From: a virus
Reading direction: 5' to 3' (one strand)
Virus record (IMG/VR): IMGVR_UViG_3300025138_006934
Location: 1 to 39,004 of that record
Length of the DNA: 39,004 bases
In this document: piece after piece, positions 30,567 through 39,004 of the stretch
Position numbering within the stretch: the first letter of the stretch is position 1
Layout: every line of letters begins with the position of its first letter
Notes under the pieces: generated by a model
Databases searched by the model: none
Seen by the model: the letters and a program-made list of their open reading frames with translations, nothing else
Told to the model about the DNA's origin: nothing
Program-made: the position numbers and the translations under genes

Positions 30567-30788
30567 ATGGCAAAGAAAAAAGAAGCACAAATAGAGAATA
30601 ATCCTAATTTAATTAAGAATTTAGATACTGGAGCGGTTATAAATACTAATAGCTCTGAATTATATTCAAGACGAGCCCAGATCGGAATATTGCAAGCTAA
30701 GGAAGAAGAATTGATTAATATGAAAAATGATATTGAAGAACTAAAACAATTAGTGAAAAAACTAGGTAAAAATAATGGCAGCAAATAA
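30567..30788 (+). CDS. Small coiled-coil virion-cluster protein (73 aa)
   Basis: The gene begins one base after the giant gene and overlaps the next fibre gene by 14 bases, so it belongs to the late transcript. The N-terminus is basic and Asn-rich (KKKEAQIENNPNLIKNLDTG). Residues 33-65 form a convincing coiled coil (RRAQIGILQAKEEELINMKN, DIEELKQLVKKLG). Small proteins of this form precede fibre genes in marine T4-like phages; trimeric collar or assembly helper roles are plausible but not shown. An exact TATAAATA (30638-30645) lies inside it and could start fibre transcription. Confidence 0.65.
   Translation: MAKKKEAQIENNPNLIKNLDTGAVINTNSSELYSRRAQIGILQAKEEELINMKNDIEELKQLVKKLGKNNGSK
30638..30645 (+). 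promoter_or_regulatory. Possible late promoter TATAAATA before the S74 fibre gene
   Basis: Exact late box inside the 73-aa gene, 129 bases upstream of the fibre ATG at 30775. Such octamers are expected about ten times by chance in DNA this AT-rich, so only position argues for it. Confidence 0.3.
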
Positions 30789-33700
30789 CGAAACACGAAT
30801 TTTAAAGAATAATTCTGTTGAGGAATTAAGACAAAAAACTAACGAGGTTTCTTTAAATCTCGGAGATAATAAATTACTCGATTCACGATTAGGTGATCAA
30901 GTTTATTCTTATTCTGCTTCAAGCGGACAAACTATCTTTGACGATGCAAGAATCGAATTCAAGATAGAAGAAACAATAGATAACACCTCAGGTTATATTA
31001 TCTTATCTGGAAGTCCTACTATTCCTTCAGGATTTATAGCAGGTGCTTCTCTTACACAATCTGGTGGATATTCTGCTACAATCGTAAGTGCTTCCACAAC
31101 TAAAATATTAGTTAAAAATTCATCTGGTACATTAAACACAGGACAAAATTTAGTTGTTGGTTCTGATACTATTGCACACGCAAATGTAGTTAGAATAGTT
31201 ACAGAATCCTATTCAAAAGGATTAGTTACAGTTACTAAAGGTGGAACAGAATTAGTTCAAGATGCTACAAGTACGAATGGATTCCATATTCCAAATTATA
31301 GATTAAGGGTTAACCTTACTGGTTCTCCATCATTACCTACTGAATTTACTGAAGGAGCTACATTAAGCCAATCAGGTGGATTCTCAGGAGTACTATTATC
31401 GGCAAGTTCCTCAGCACTTCTATTTAAATCTTTTACAGGAACATTTAGTGATAGTCAAAATTTAGGTTCACCCCATACTGATGCATCAAAAAGAATTCAA
31501 GCATCTAGTATACTATCAAATATCCAAAGAGATGCAGCATTCGGAACTGCAATTGAATTAAATACTCCAGCTAGTGCATCAGCTGCTATAGTAATTAAAT
31601 CTACAAATTTAGTTGATGCTATTACAGAAGTACAAGATGATATTGGAGATATATCACTATTAAATACGACCAATGCATCCGACCTAACTAGCTCAATTAA
31701 TGAACTAGAAGTTGGATTAAGAGGAACAAGTAATAACTTAGTTGCAACATCTTTAACTAATATGACTGCAAACAACGTTGTTTCTGCTATATTAGAACAT
31801 GAAACCGATATAGGAAATGTACTTCTCCTCGATGATGATTCAGGGTATTCAGCTACAAACCTATCTGCAGCAGTTGTAGAACTACAGGCACATTTAGGAA
31901 CAAAAGCAAGTTTAACAACCACAGCAAAAGGTGATTTAGTATTAGCAATAAACGAAGTTGATGCAAATGCAGATGCAAGTGTTAAATTAACATCTGCAAG
32001 TACACAAACAATAAATTCAAATATTAATTATACCAATGGAAAAACATTTACATTTCCATCTGGATCAACATTAGATATAAGACAAGGTTCATTACTCACC
32101 GGTTCTGGTGGTGGTGAATTAACATTTGATACAGCATTCTTAACACTAACAGTTAATGATTCTAGTAATTCAGCTGTTAACCAATTTGGATTAGAAGGAA
32201 GAAGAGCAGGTTCAGGTACAGATGTTAGAGTACAATGGAACGAAACAGTTGTTAGTTCTAAGCCAGATAGAGCATGGCAGGTACAAGGATTAGCTACCGA
32301 CGGAACTACTTCAACTACAGCAGATATAGTAACATTCTATAATGCACAAGATTTAATTGGAAATAATGCAGAATCTGGTATTGCAGTTACATGGGATTCA
32401 ACAAATCAAAACTTCGACTTTAATGTTGCTGATCCTACGCTTACATTTACAGGAGATGTTACAGGTACTGGAACATTAACTAATTTAGGTGATTTAAGTA
32501 TTGCACTAACAGTTGCTGCTAATTCAGTAGCTTTAGGAACAGACACAACTGGTAATTATATTTCAACAATTACTGGAACAGCTAATGAAATTACAGTTAC
32601 TGGATCTGGTTCAGAAACGGCAGGAGTTACTCTTAGTCTACCAGACGATGTAACTATCGGCGATGCATTAACAGTAACAGGTAATGCATCAGTTGGTGGT
32701 AATTTAGGTGTAACAGGAACTTTAAGTGTAAATGGTAATACCACATTAGGTAACGCAGCTAGTGATACAGTATCAGTTCCTGGTAATTTAACAATTACTG
32801 GTGATTTAACTGTTAATGGTACAAATACAATATTAAATACATCCACACTAGAAGTAGAAGACACATTAATACTTACAGGTACTTCAGGTTCTGAACCAAC
32901 CACCGGTGGATTTGGTATTGAAACAAGAAGCTTCACGGGCGTAGGCACGCATGCGGACAACGCTTCAAATGTAACTGGTTCACACTCAATTGTATATAAC
33001 TTTGCAACTGATAGATGGGAAGCAGATGGTTCATTAATATTATCAAATGCAACTGCAGGCGCACCTAATATAGAACAGGGTGGAACGAATAAAGGCGATT
33101 TAAGTCCTGATAATTCCTTAAGCTTTAATAATGGTTTAGGAATAAATTCAGATGTATCTCTAAATGGTGGTGCTAGTGGTGACTTCGATGTTAAATTCGA
33201 TTTACAAAGAGCTCAATCTAATGTTCTTGGAGGTATTCAAGTTGGATATTCCGAAAATGGTAAAAACTATCCAGTTGAATTATCTGGTAATGATGCTTAT
33301 GTAAACGTACCTTGGACAGATACAGTTTATAGTTTACCGGCAGCAGCAGGCAATTTAGGTGGTATTAAAGTTACTTTCACACAAAGTGGTAAAAACTATC
33401 CAGTTCAATTGGACGGCTCTTCGGCAGCCTTTGTAAACGTACCTTGGACAGATACAGTTTATAGTTTACCACTTGCAACTAATACTATTAGAGGTGGTAT
33501 TGAGTTATTCAGTAATACAGATCAAACGGTTGCAGCTAATTCTGTCACAACAACTGCAAGTAGAACTTACGGTATACAATTAAACGCCTCTAATCAAGCA
33601 GTAGTAAATGTACCATGGGTTGATACTAATACCACATATAGTGAAGCTACTACAGAATCTGCTGGATTAATGAGTACTGCCCATCACGATAAATTAGATG

Positions 33701-34596
33701 GGATTGAAACTGGGGCAAATCTATATAGTTTTAATCTTGCAAGAGCTGGTAATACATTCGGCAATCAGACCACTCCGGTAAGTGGAAATTCAACCGTAGG
33801 TGATGGTGGTACATTAACCATAGCTGGTGGATCAGGAATTCAAGTTAATAGATCAGCAACTACAATTACAGTCCAAAATTCATCTCCTGATACAGGTACA
33901 CCTGCAATATTAAGTAATTCTAGTCAAAACCCAACATTAAATACTAATATTACAGCCGGAGAGGTTAGGTCATTAATTGGAGCTGGTACTTCAAGCTTAA
34001 CAATTGGTACAGGTGCTGGGAATGCAATGGCTGGTAATACATCTATTCCACAAGGTACAGTCACAAGCGTAACTGCTAATAATGGAGCTTCTAGTAGTGG
34101 TGGAACTACTCCAGTAATTAGTGTTAATACCGACTTATCAGGACGAGTAACGCAGATTGGAGCTGCTGGTAATCATAAACTCTATCAAAGTACTTCTAGT
34201 TATGAGTGGTATATGGTTAAAAGTAACGTAGTTTATCACTGGTTCCGTATGAATGGAGATGTTCATCATGATGGAAACGTAATTGCTTATTCTACTAATA
34301 CTGGGTCTGATCTTAAATTAAAAGACAATATAGTAGTTATAGATGGAGCCTTGGCTAAAGTATCACAATTAAAAGGTGTCACTTTCGATTGGAAAGATAA
34401 AAAGAAAGGAAAATCTGGTGGTTTAATCGCACAAGATGTAGAAAAAGTTTTACCAACTGCAGTCAATGAGGTAGAAACTCTAGGTAAAGAAGGCGAAAGC
34501 CATAAAACAGTTAATTATAATGCAATAATTGGATTATTGGTAGAATCAGTAAAAGAATTAAAAGCAGAAATCGAAGAATTAAAAAAGCATAAATAA
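30775..34596 (+). CDS. Tail fibre with C-terminal S74 intramolecular chaperone
   Basis: The 1273-aa protein is a late fibre. The N-terminus (ILKNNSVEELRQKTNEVSLN, LGDNKLLDSRLGDQVYSYSA) is of the type that attaches marine phage fibres to the baseplate. Two related beta units with LSGSPTIPSGFIAGASLTQS-like sequence (about 77-110 and 180-215) follow, then helical and beta-helical repeats. Residues about 620-700 have the NLGVTGTLSVNGNTTLG needle repeat shared with the next two fibres. A near-duplicate 43-codon unit lies around residues 829-900. The end is a Peptidase_S74 chaperone: GSDLKLKDNI with the S1178/K1183 (S-x4-K) dyad, VTFDWKDKK, GLIAQDVEKVLP and a C-terminal coiled coil. It should trimerise the fibre and cut itself off before S1178. 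GC-rich codons cluster at about 32935-32962. Confidence 0.88.
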   Translation: MAANNETRILKNNSVEELRQKTNEVSLNLGDNKLLDSRLGDQVYSYSASSGQTIFDDARIEFKIEETIDNTSGYIILSGSPTIPSGFIAGASLTQSGGYSATIVSASTTKILVKNSSGTLNTGQNLVVGSDTIAHANVVRIVTESYSKGLVTVTKGGTELVQDATSTNGFHIPNYRLRVNLTGSPSLPTEFTEGATLSQSGGFSGVLLSASSSALLFKSFTGTFSDSQNLGSPHTDASKRIQASSILSNIQRDAAFGTAIELNTPASASAAIVIKSTNLVDAITEVQDDIGDISLLNTTNASDLTSSINELEVGLRGTSNNLVATSLTNMTANNVVSAILEHETDIGNVLLLDDDSGYSATNLSAAVVELQAHLGTKASLTTTAKGDLVLAINEVDANADASVKLTSASTQTINSNINYTNGKTFTFPSGSTLDIRQGSLLTGSGGGELTFDTAFLTLTVNDSSNSAVNQFGLEGRRAGSGTDVRVQWNETVVSSKPDRAWQVQGLATDGTTSTTADIVTFYNAQDLIGNNAESGIAVTWDSTNQNFDFNVADPTLTFTGDVTGTGTLTNLGDLSIALTVAANSVALGTDTTGNYISTITGTANEITVTGSGSETAGVTLSLPDDVTIGDALTVTGNASVGGNLGVTGTLSVNGNTTLGNAASDTVSVPGNLTITGDLTVNGTNTILNTSTLEVEDTLILTGTSGSEPTTGGFGIETRSFTGVGTHADNASNVTGSHSIVYNFATDRWEADGSLILSNATAGAPNIEQGGTNKGDLSPDNSLSFNNGLGINSDVSLNGGASGDFDVKFDLQRAQSNVLGGIQVGYSENGKNYPVELSGNDAYVNVPWTDTVYSLPAAAGNLGGIKVTFTQSGKNYPVQLDGSSAAFVNVPWTDTVYSLPLATNTIRGGIELFSNTDQTVAANSVTTTASRTYGIQLNASNQAVVNVPWVDTNTTYSEATTESAGLMSTAHHDKLDGIETGANLYSFNLARAGNTFGNQTTPVSGNSTVGDGGTLTIAGGSGIQVNRSATTITVQNSSPDTGTPAILSNSSQNPTLNTNITAGEVRSLIGAGTSSLTIGTGAGNAMAGNTSIPQGTVTSVTANNGASSSGGTTPVISVNTDLSGRVTQIGAAGNHKLYQSTSSYEWYMVKSNVVYHWFRMNGDVHHDGNVIAYSTNTGSDLKLKDNIVVIDGALAKVSQLKGVTFDWKDKKKGKSGGLIAQDVEKVLPTAVNEVETLGKEGESHKTVNYNAIIGLLVESVKELKAEIEELKKHK
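33259..33470 (+). repeat. Near-duplicate 129-132-bp unit in the S74 fibre
   Basis: An 18-base word (33259-33276) recurs at 33388-33405, and a 38-base stretch (33301-33338) recurs exactly at 33433-33470. The encoded units read GKNYPVELSGNDAYVNVPWT and GKNYPVQLDGSSAAFVNVPW, each followed by DTVYSLP. Exact identity over 38 bases suggests a recent duplication or gene conversion. Confidence 0.9.
34588..34595 (+). promoter_or_regulatory. Possible late promoter CATAAATA
   Basis: One mismatch to the late box, formed by the last codons of the S74 fibre (HK-stop), 16 bases before the next ATG. Weak evidence. Confidence 0.25.
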
Positions 34597-34611
34597 AGAG
34601 GTATAGATTAA

Positions 34612-34941
34612 ATGGCGGTATATGCAAATCTAACAGTTGATCAAGGAACAGATTTTAGTTCCTCAATCGATGTAACTGACGTAGATGGTGATCCAGTTGC
34701 TCTTACTAATTACACTGTAACAGGACAAATTAGAAAGCACTACACCTCATCTACGAAGGTAAGTTTTACAGCAACTGTGTCAAATGCGACAGCTGGGATT
34801 ATTAGTTTATCTTTAACAGCGGCACAAACAGATGCTATGAAAGCTGGAAGATATGTATATGACGTTGAGATAGATTTAAGTGGTACTAAGACTAGGGTTT
34901 TAGAAGGACAATTAGAAGTTACTCCAGGAGTTACTAGATAA
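34612..34941 (+). CDS. Conserved beta-rich fibre-cluster protein (109 aa)
   Basis: The protein reads as one immunoglobulin-like beta domain: YANLTVDQGTDFSSSIDVTD, then GDPVALTNYTVTGQIRKHYT, an IISLSLTAAQTDAMKAGRYV block, and YDVEIDLSGTKTRVLEGQLE closing with VTPGVTR. The pattern is familiar from short proteins next to fibres in cyanophages and resembles the N-terminal domain of receptor-binding accessory proteins (BppU-like). It is probably a virion decoration or fibre connector. An AGAGG ribosome site precedes the ATG. Confidence 0.72.
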   Translation: MAVYANLTVDQGTDFSSSIDVTDVDGDPVALTNYTVTGQIRKHYTSSTKVSFTATVSNATAGIISLSLTAAQTDAMKAGRYVYDVEIDLSGTKTRVLEGQLEVTPGVTR

Positions 34942-34943
34942 TA

Positions 34944-35159
34944 ATGGCTAATTTAAAGGCTAAAGTACGAGGACAACCAACTAAGATTATAGCTCAAACG
35001 CTTAAGATCGGTAATGTTGCTCTTGCTGATTTGACAGATGTAGATTCATCAGGTCAAACAGATGGAGCAGTAATCCAATATAATGGTACAACAAATAAGT
35101 TCGTAATGAAAACCGTAATAGACGGTCAGAACTTAACAATAACAGGAGGCACATACTAG
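34944..35159 (+). CDS. 71-aa fibre-cluster protein with the GGTY C-terminus
   Basis: A basic N-terminus ([20 protein letters not shown]) is followed by [20 protein letters not shown] and [11 protein letters not shown]. The C-terminal [14 protein letters not shown] is of the same kind as the end of the next gene (SIIDGGTY). The LTDVD..G.VL.Y....KF pattern is common in marine phage fibre tips, where it forms a repeated beta unit. It may be a detached fibre tip or a small adaptor. It starts three bases after the previous stop and ends two bases before the next ATG. Confidence 0.65.
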   Translation: MANLKAKVRGQPTKIIAQTLKIGNVALADLTDVDSSGQTDGAVIQYNGTTNKFVMKTVIDGQNLTITGGTY

Positions 35160-35160
35160 T

Positions 35161-36717
35161 ATGGCTAAATTAACAAGAATCAAGATATTAACTACTGGAG
35201 CAACTACCACTGCACCAGCTAATGTCAAAACAGGTGAGCTAGCATACTCCTATGTAGCTGGTACTCAAGCAAATAACGGTGATAGGTTATACATCGGAAC
35301 GGGGGCAGAAAGTGGTGGTGTAGCCTCATCCGTTGACCTTATTGGCGGTAAATATTTTACTACTATGTTGGACCATGTACATGGTACAGCAACAGCATCA
35401 AGTGCATTAATACTGGATGCAAATAAACAAGTTAATGAATTAAATATCGGTGCTTTAGCTCTTGAATCCTCAGGTGGATCAGGTCAAGTTGTTACAGGTA
35501 TTTCGACAGATGTTAACTTTGGAAGTTCAGCTAATTCAAACCTAGCTACTCAATTAGCTATTAAAACATACGTTGATGCACAGATAACAGCACAGGACTT
35601 AGACTTCCAAGCTGATTCAGGTGGAGCATTAAGTATTGATTTAGATAGTGAAACACTTACCATATCTGGTGATACTGGTATAACAACATCTGGTTCAGGT
35701 AATCAGATCGAAATTGATCTAGATGATACAGCAGTTACTCCAGGATCGTATGGTTCTACAACAGCAATTCCAACGTTTACAGTTGATCAACAAGGTCGAT
35801 TAACAGCTGCAGGTACAGTAACGGTTGCAACTACTTTAACTATTGATGGTGATTCTACTACAGCTGATGTAGCTCTATTAACAGATGATTTAAGAATAGT
35901 TGGTACATTAAATGAGATCGAAACAGCATCTACTAAGTCTGGTACTGATGTAACATTACAAGTTGGATTACCAAATGATGTTACAATCGGAAATGATCTA
36001 ACAGTCACAACAGATTTACAAGTTAATGGTAATACCGTATTAGGTAATGCTACAACAGATACAGTTACTACAGGTGGTGACTTAATTGTTGGAAGAAACT
36101 TAACGGTTCAAGGTACAACAACAACTGTTGATTCAACAACAGTCGCCATCGGTGACACAATGTTTGAGTTGGCAAAAGATACATCTTCTGCAGATGGGCT
36201 TGATCGTGGTATTAGATTTAAGTATCACAACGGTTCAGCTGTTAAAGACGGATTCTTTGGTCTTGATATTCAAACACAAAGATTCGTATTTACTAAAGAT
36301 GAAGACTTCTCTGGTGGAGAAAACGCTTCTACACCATTCCATGATGCTCAATTTGGCGGAGCTTACTTAGGTAATGTTCAAGTTGGTATTACTGGTGATA
36401 ATGAAATTGATACTACTTCAGGTAATTTAACTATTGATTCAGCTGGTGGTACAACAACAATCGATGATGATGTAAGTATTACAGGTGCTACTACTATTAC
36501 TGGAAGATTAAATCTTTCAAATGGTTCAGGACTAACAGTCGATGAAGGTGGTACTGGTGTTAGATCATTTACTGGAGACGCAGTAGTTATATCAAATGCT
36601 GGTGGTACCGCATTATCTTACTTAACTAGTTCTTTAGGAACTACTGGTGACATGGTACAATTTAACGCCTCAGGTGTTCCGATTGTAACAAGCATCATTG
36701 ATGGTGGTACATACTAA
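35161..36717 (+). CDS. Tail fibre / virion structural protein (518 aa)
   Basis: The N-terminus [20 protein letters not shown] with ELAYSY and [12 protein letters not shown] is the GELA-type attachment domain of marine phage fibres. About residues 130-280 are Ser/Thr/Asp-rich repeats with [17 protein letters not shown] and [20 protein letters not shown]-like units. About 275-330 has the beta-needle repeat ([40 protein letters not shown]) shared with both other fibres. A short globular piece follows ([35 protein letters not shown]). The C-terminus SIIDGGTY repeats the end of the 71-aa gene. No S74 domain or enzyme motif is visible. Confidence 0.75.
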   Translation: MAKLTRIKILTTGATTTAPANVKTGELAYSYVAGTQANNGDRLYIGTGAESGGVASSVDLIGGKYFTTMLDHVHGTATASSALILDANKQVNELNIGALALESSGGSGQVVTGISTDVNFGSSANSNLATQLAIKTYVDAQITAQDLDFQADSGGALSIDLDSETLTISGDTGITTSGSGNQIEIDLDDTAVTPGSYGSTTAIPTFTVDQQGRLTAAGTVTVATTLTIDGDSTTADVALLTDDLRIVGTLNEIETASTKSGTDVTLQVGLPNDVTIGNDLTVTTDLQVNGNTVLGNATTDTVTTGGDLIVGRNLTVQGTTTTVDSTTVAIGDTMFELAKDTSSADGLDRGIRFKYHNGSAVKDGFFGLDIQTQRFVFTKDEDFSGGENASTPFHDAQFGGAYLGNVQVGITGDNEIDTTSGNLTIDSAGGTTTIDDDVSITGATTITGRLNLSNGSGLTVDEGGTGVRSFTGDAVVISNAGGTALSYLTSSLGTTGDMVQFNASGVPIVTSIIDGGTY

Positions 36718-36721
36718 ATAG

Positions 36722-36729
36722 TATAAATA
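36722..36729 (+). promoter_or_regulatory. Late promoter TATAAATA before the third fibre
   Basis: Exact late box in the 92-bp gap after the 518-aa fibre, 80 bases before the TTG start. It gives this fibre its own late transcript with a roughly 70-base leader. Confidence 0.65.
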
Positions 36730-36735
36730 CATTAT

Positions 36736-36788
36736 AACACATAAATATGTGTTTGTAAACATTTTTATAAAGATTCTCTATATAGAGA
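36736..36788 (+). other. Two palindromes in the leader of the third fibre
   Basis: An 8-bp inverted repeat with a 2-base centre (36736-36753) and a 14-bp perfect palindrome (36775-36788) lie between the late promoter and the GGAG ribosome site. AT-rich and possibly unstable as RNA, but two in 55 bases of leader is notable. Confidence 0.5.
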
Positions 36789-36809
36789 TTGAAAAGATAG
36801 GAGCCAAAA

Positions 36810-39004
36810 TTGGCAAGAAAAAGCGATATTAGATTAAGGCGCTCGGCTACATTCGGCGCTATTCCAACTACAAGTAATTTAAACTTAGGTGAGTTAGCAT
36901 TAAACACGTATGACGGAAAGTTATATGCTAAAACAACTGAAGGTTCTTTAGATTCTATTGTCCAAATTGGATCTGGAACAGATTCATACAATAAAGTTCG
37001 TAAAAGCTTAACGCTAGAATTTACTGTAAAGGTACAATCCAAAACAACAGATCACATATATCATGGATCAGGATCAGGATCTGGTTATACTGTCGATGGT
37101 ATAGAATCTCCACATTTAAATTTAGTTCCTGGTAATACTTACAGATTCGATCAATCAGATAGTTCAAACTCTGGTCATCCATTTAGATTCTATTATGAAG
37201 CAGATAAAACAACTGCTTATACTACCGGTGTTACTACTAACGGAACACCCGGATCTTCTGGCGCATATACACAAATTATTCCAACAGCTTCTACACCAAT
37301 GGTATTACATTACCAATGTTCAGCTCATGGATTTATGGGTAATGCTGCAAGCTTTACTACAAGAAATTTAACAGGATTTGATACTGCTGATTTAGCAGAA
37401 GGAACAAATCAATACTTTACTACCGCTCGTGCACGTGCGTCCGTAAGCGCAGGCACGGGAATATCTTATAATTCTAGTACTGGTGTAATCACAAACTCAG
37501 TTTCACAATATGCTGATAGTAATGCAAGAGCAGCTATATCAGTTACAGATGCTGGTGGCGACGGTTCATTAGCATATAATAATAGTACAGGTGTAATCAC
37601 ATACACGGGTCCGAGCGCGAGCGAGGTGCAGGCGCACATCTCCGCGGGTACGGGCGTAACGGTTTCAAGTGGTCAAATAAGTATTGGCCAAGCAGTTGGT
37701 ACTTCAGATAACGTACAATTCGGAAATATAACTGGCACATTAGTAACTGCAGCACAACCGAATATTACTTCGGTTGGAACTTTAACAGGTTTAGCAGTTT
37801 CAGGTGGAATGACAGTTGGTGGTAACTTAACTGTTAACGGTACAACCACTAGTATTAATACAGCAACATTAGATGTAGAAGATAAAAATATAACTCTTAA
37901 CTTTGGTTCAGGAGATACATCTTCTACTGCAAATGGTGCAGGTATTACAATACAAGATGCAGTAAATGCTTCAACAGATGCTACAATATTATGGAATACT
38001 ACAAGCGATGAGTTTGATTTTTCACATGGTATAACATTACCTGATAGCCAAAAGATTACTTTAGGTACTGGTGGTGATTTAGAAATTTACCACGATGGTA
38101 GTAATAGCTTTATAGATAACGGAACAGGAAGTCTAACAATAGATTCAGGGGTTCACCTATTTATTAAAAATGCTAGTGGTGAATCACTTGCGAATTTTTT
38201 GGCAAATGGTGCAGCAGAACTTTACTACGATAATGCTAAAAAACTAGCAACTACAGCTACTGGAGTTCAAACAACTGGAACAATAAATGTAAATGGTGCA
38301 TATACATTACCAACATCAGATGGTTCAAGTGGACAAGTATTACAAACAGATGGAAGTGGTGCATTAAGTTTTGCTACAGTTTCTAGTGGTACTTCAGGTG
38401 TTACAATTCAAGAAGAAGGCTCATCATTATCTACTGCCGGAACAATTTTAAACTTTGTAGGTTCAGGTGTCACAGCATCTGGTACTGGTTCAACAAAAAC
38501 GATTACAGTATCTGGTGGTTCACTTACAATTCAAGAAGAAGGTTCATCCTTATCGACAGCAGGTTCAACATTAAACTTTGTTGGTGCTGGAGTTACAGCA
38601 ACTGGTTCAGGTGGTACTAAAACAATTACAATTCCTGGAACAGGTACAGTCAGCGAAGCATTTAAAACAATTTCAGTTTCAGGTTCATCAGATATAGTTG
38701 CAGATTCAGCTACAGATACATTAACACTAGTTGCTGGTAGTAATATGACTATTACTCAAAGTGCTGGTAGTGATACAATTACATTTGCTTCTTCTGGTAG
38801 TGGAGGCGGTGCAGCAGCTGCTTCGGATATTAGAAAAAGATTTACTTATACTACATCATCAAGTACAACTGCATTTACTGGATCAGACGATAATTCACAG
38901 ACATTAAGTTATACTGTTGGAGCTGTTGATGTTTACTTAAATGGTATATTACAAGAATTAACAACAGATTATGCTGAAACAAGTGCAACAACAATTACAT
39001 TTGT
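36810..39004 (+). CDS. Tail fibre with cupredoxin-like domain, TTG start, 3' truncated by window
   Basis: At least 731 residues. An in-frame TAG at 36798 and a GGAG site seven bases upstream make TTG 36810 the only sensible early start. The N-terminus ARKSDIRLRRSATFGAIPTT with LGELALNTYDGKLYAK is a GELA-type attachment domain. Residues about 80-190 form a cupredoxin-like domain: VPGNTYRFDQSD, GHPFRFYYEAD (H123), GAYTQIIPTAS and LHYQCSAHGFMGN (C170, H173, M176), the type-1 copper layout of amicyanin (C-x2-H-x2-M). Then come LAEGTNQYFTTARARA and DAGGDGSLAYNNSTGVI repeats, the NLTVNGTTTSINTATLDVED needle shared with the other fibres, GGDLEIYHDGSNS, and two tandem VTIQEEGSSLSTAG units. Two GC-rich codon patches lie at 37425-37460 and 37604-37662. 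Confidence 0.82.
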   Translation, partial: MARKSDIRLRRSATFGAIPTTSNLNLGELALNTYDGKLYAKTTEGSLDSIVQIGSGTDSYNKVRKSLTLEFTVKVQSKTTDHIYHGSGSGSGYTVDGIESPHLNLVPGNTYRFDQSDSSNSGHPFRFYYEADKTTAYTTGVTTNGTPGSSGAYTQIIPTASTPMVLHYQCSAHGFMGNAASFTTRNLTGFDTADLAEGTNQYFTTARARASVSAGTGISYNSSTGVITNSVSQYADSNARAAISVTDAGGDGSLAYNNSTGVITYTGPSASEVQAHISAGTGVTVSSGQISIGQAVGTSDNVQFGNITGTLVTAAQPNITSVGTLTGLAVSGGMTVGGNLTVNGTTTSINTATLDVEDKNITLNFGSGDTSSTANGAGITIQDAVNASTDATILWNTTSDEFDFSHGITLPDSQKITLGTGGDLEIYHDGSNSFIDNGTGSLTIDSGVHLFIKNASGESLANFLANGAAELYYDNAKKLATTATGVQTTGTINVNGAYTLPTSDGSSGQVLQTDGSGALSFATVSSGTSGVTIQEEGSSLSTAGTILNFVGSGVTASGTGSTKTITVSGGSLTIQEEGSSLSTAGSTLNFVGAGVTATGSGGTKTITIPGTGTVSEAFKTISVSGSSDIVADSATDTLTLVAGSNMTITQSAGSDTITFASSGSGGGAAAASDIRKRFTYTTSSSTTAFTGSDDNSQTLSYTVGAVDVYLNGILQELTTDYAETSATTITF
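38398..38640 (+). repeat. Tandem repeat of about 40 codons in the third fibre
   Basis: Two consecutive units encode TIQEEGSSLSTAG, then LNFVG, GVTA and TKTIT. DNA identity is high but with many third-position changes, so the duplication is older than the one in the S74 fibre. Confidence 0.85.

Noticed and set aside
1-39004. tRNA genes, CRISPR arrays, insertion sequences, integrase or attachment sites
   Set aside because: No cloverleaf, spaced direct-repeat array, transposase or recombinase was seen in reading the window; a dedicated tRNA scan was not possible.

Overview
The window is a low-GC (about one third by eye), gene-dense piece of a T4-like contractile-tailed phage, very probably marine and lytic. 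The evidence is collinear T4 homologues: gp33, gp59 and gp32, then gp4, gp26, a gp51-like protein, a tape measure, gp48, gp53, gp27, gp5, gp25, gp6, gp7, gp8 and fibres. The marine-type gp7, gp8, DUF4815 and GELA-type fibre proteins resemble those of cyanomyophages and pelagimyophages (SAR11 phages). AT-rich codon use and the curli-related start of the window favour a pelagimyophage-like virus; the host is an inference. I saw no tRNA, integrase, transposase or CRISPR array.

Region 1 (1-2703, + strand): a translationally coupled accessory cassette. It holds the 3' part of a curlin-like Asn/Gln/Gly-rich repeat protein, a 54-aa membrane protein, and a CHASE2-sensor class III adenylate cyclase with all its catalytic residues. 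Region 2 (2730-9891, + strand): about twenty mostly tiny early/middle genes, including a GNAT acetyltransferase, a PseT-type 3'-phosphatase, many unknowns, the late co-activator gp33 and the helicase loader gp59. Region 3: gp32 (ssDNA-binding protein), closed by a strong intrinsic terminator. Six nearly identical sigma70-type promoters (GGTTTACA, 17 bp, GGTATAATA) punctuate regions 2 and 3, several inside the 3' ends of upstream genes.

Region 4 (10958-15856, - strand): a leftward late operon in the order gp4 head-completion nuclease, an uncharacterised virion-type protein, a gp19/gp54-like tube protein, gp26, a gp51-like hub chaperone, a membrane (holin-like) protein, a 589-aa tape measure and a 49-aa membrane protein. 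gp26 ends on a U UUU UUU heptamer that joins it by a -1 shift to the gp51-like frame, in the manner of lambda G/GT.

Region 5 (15909-39004, + strand): the rightward late baseplate and fibre operon. It runs gp48, gp53, gp27, lysozyme-less gp5, gp25, gp6, gp7, gp8, a giant DUF4815 protein, a fibre with an S74 intramolecular chaperone, fibre accessory proteins, a second fibre, and a third fibre cut by the window end. That third fibre starts at TTG and carries a cupredoxin-like Cys/His/Met copper motif.

Regions 4 and 5 fire from nose-to-nose T4-type late promoters (TATAAATA) at 15856-15898. Early genes make the replication and late-switch factors; gp33 would then direct host RNA polymerase to the TATAAATA promoters for virion genes. 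Most neighbouring genes overlap by ATGA or TAATG, so translational coupling is the rule.
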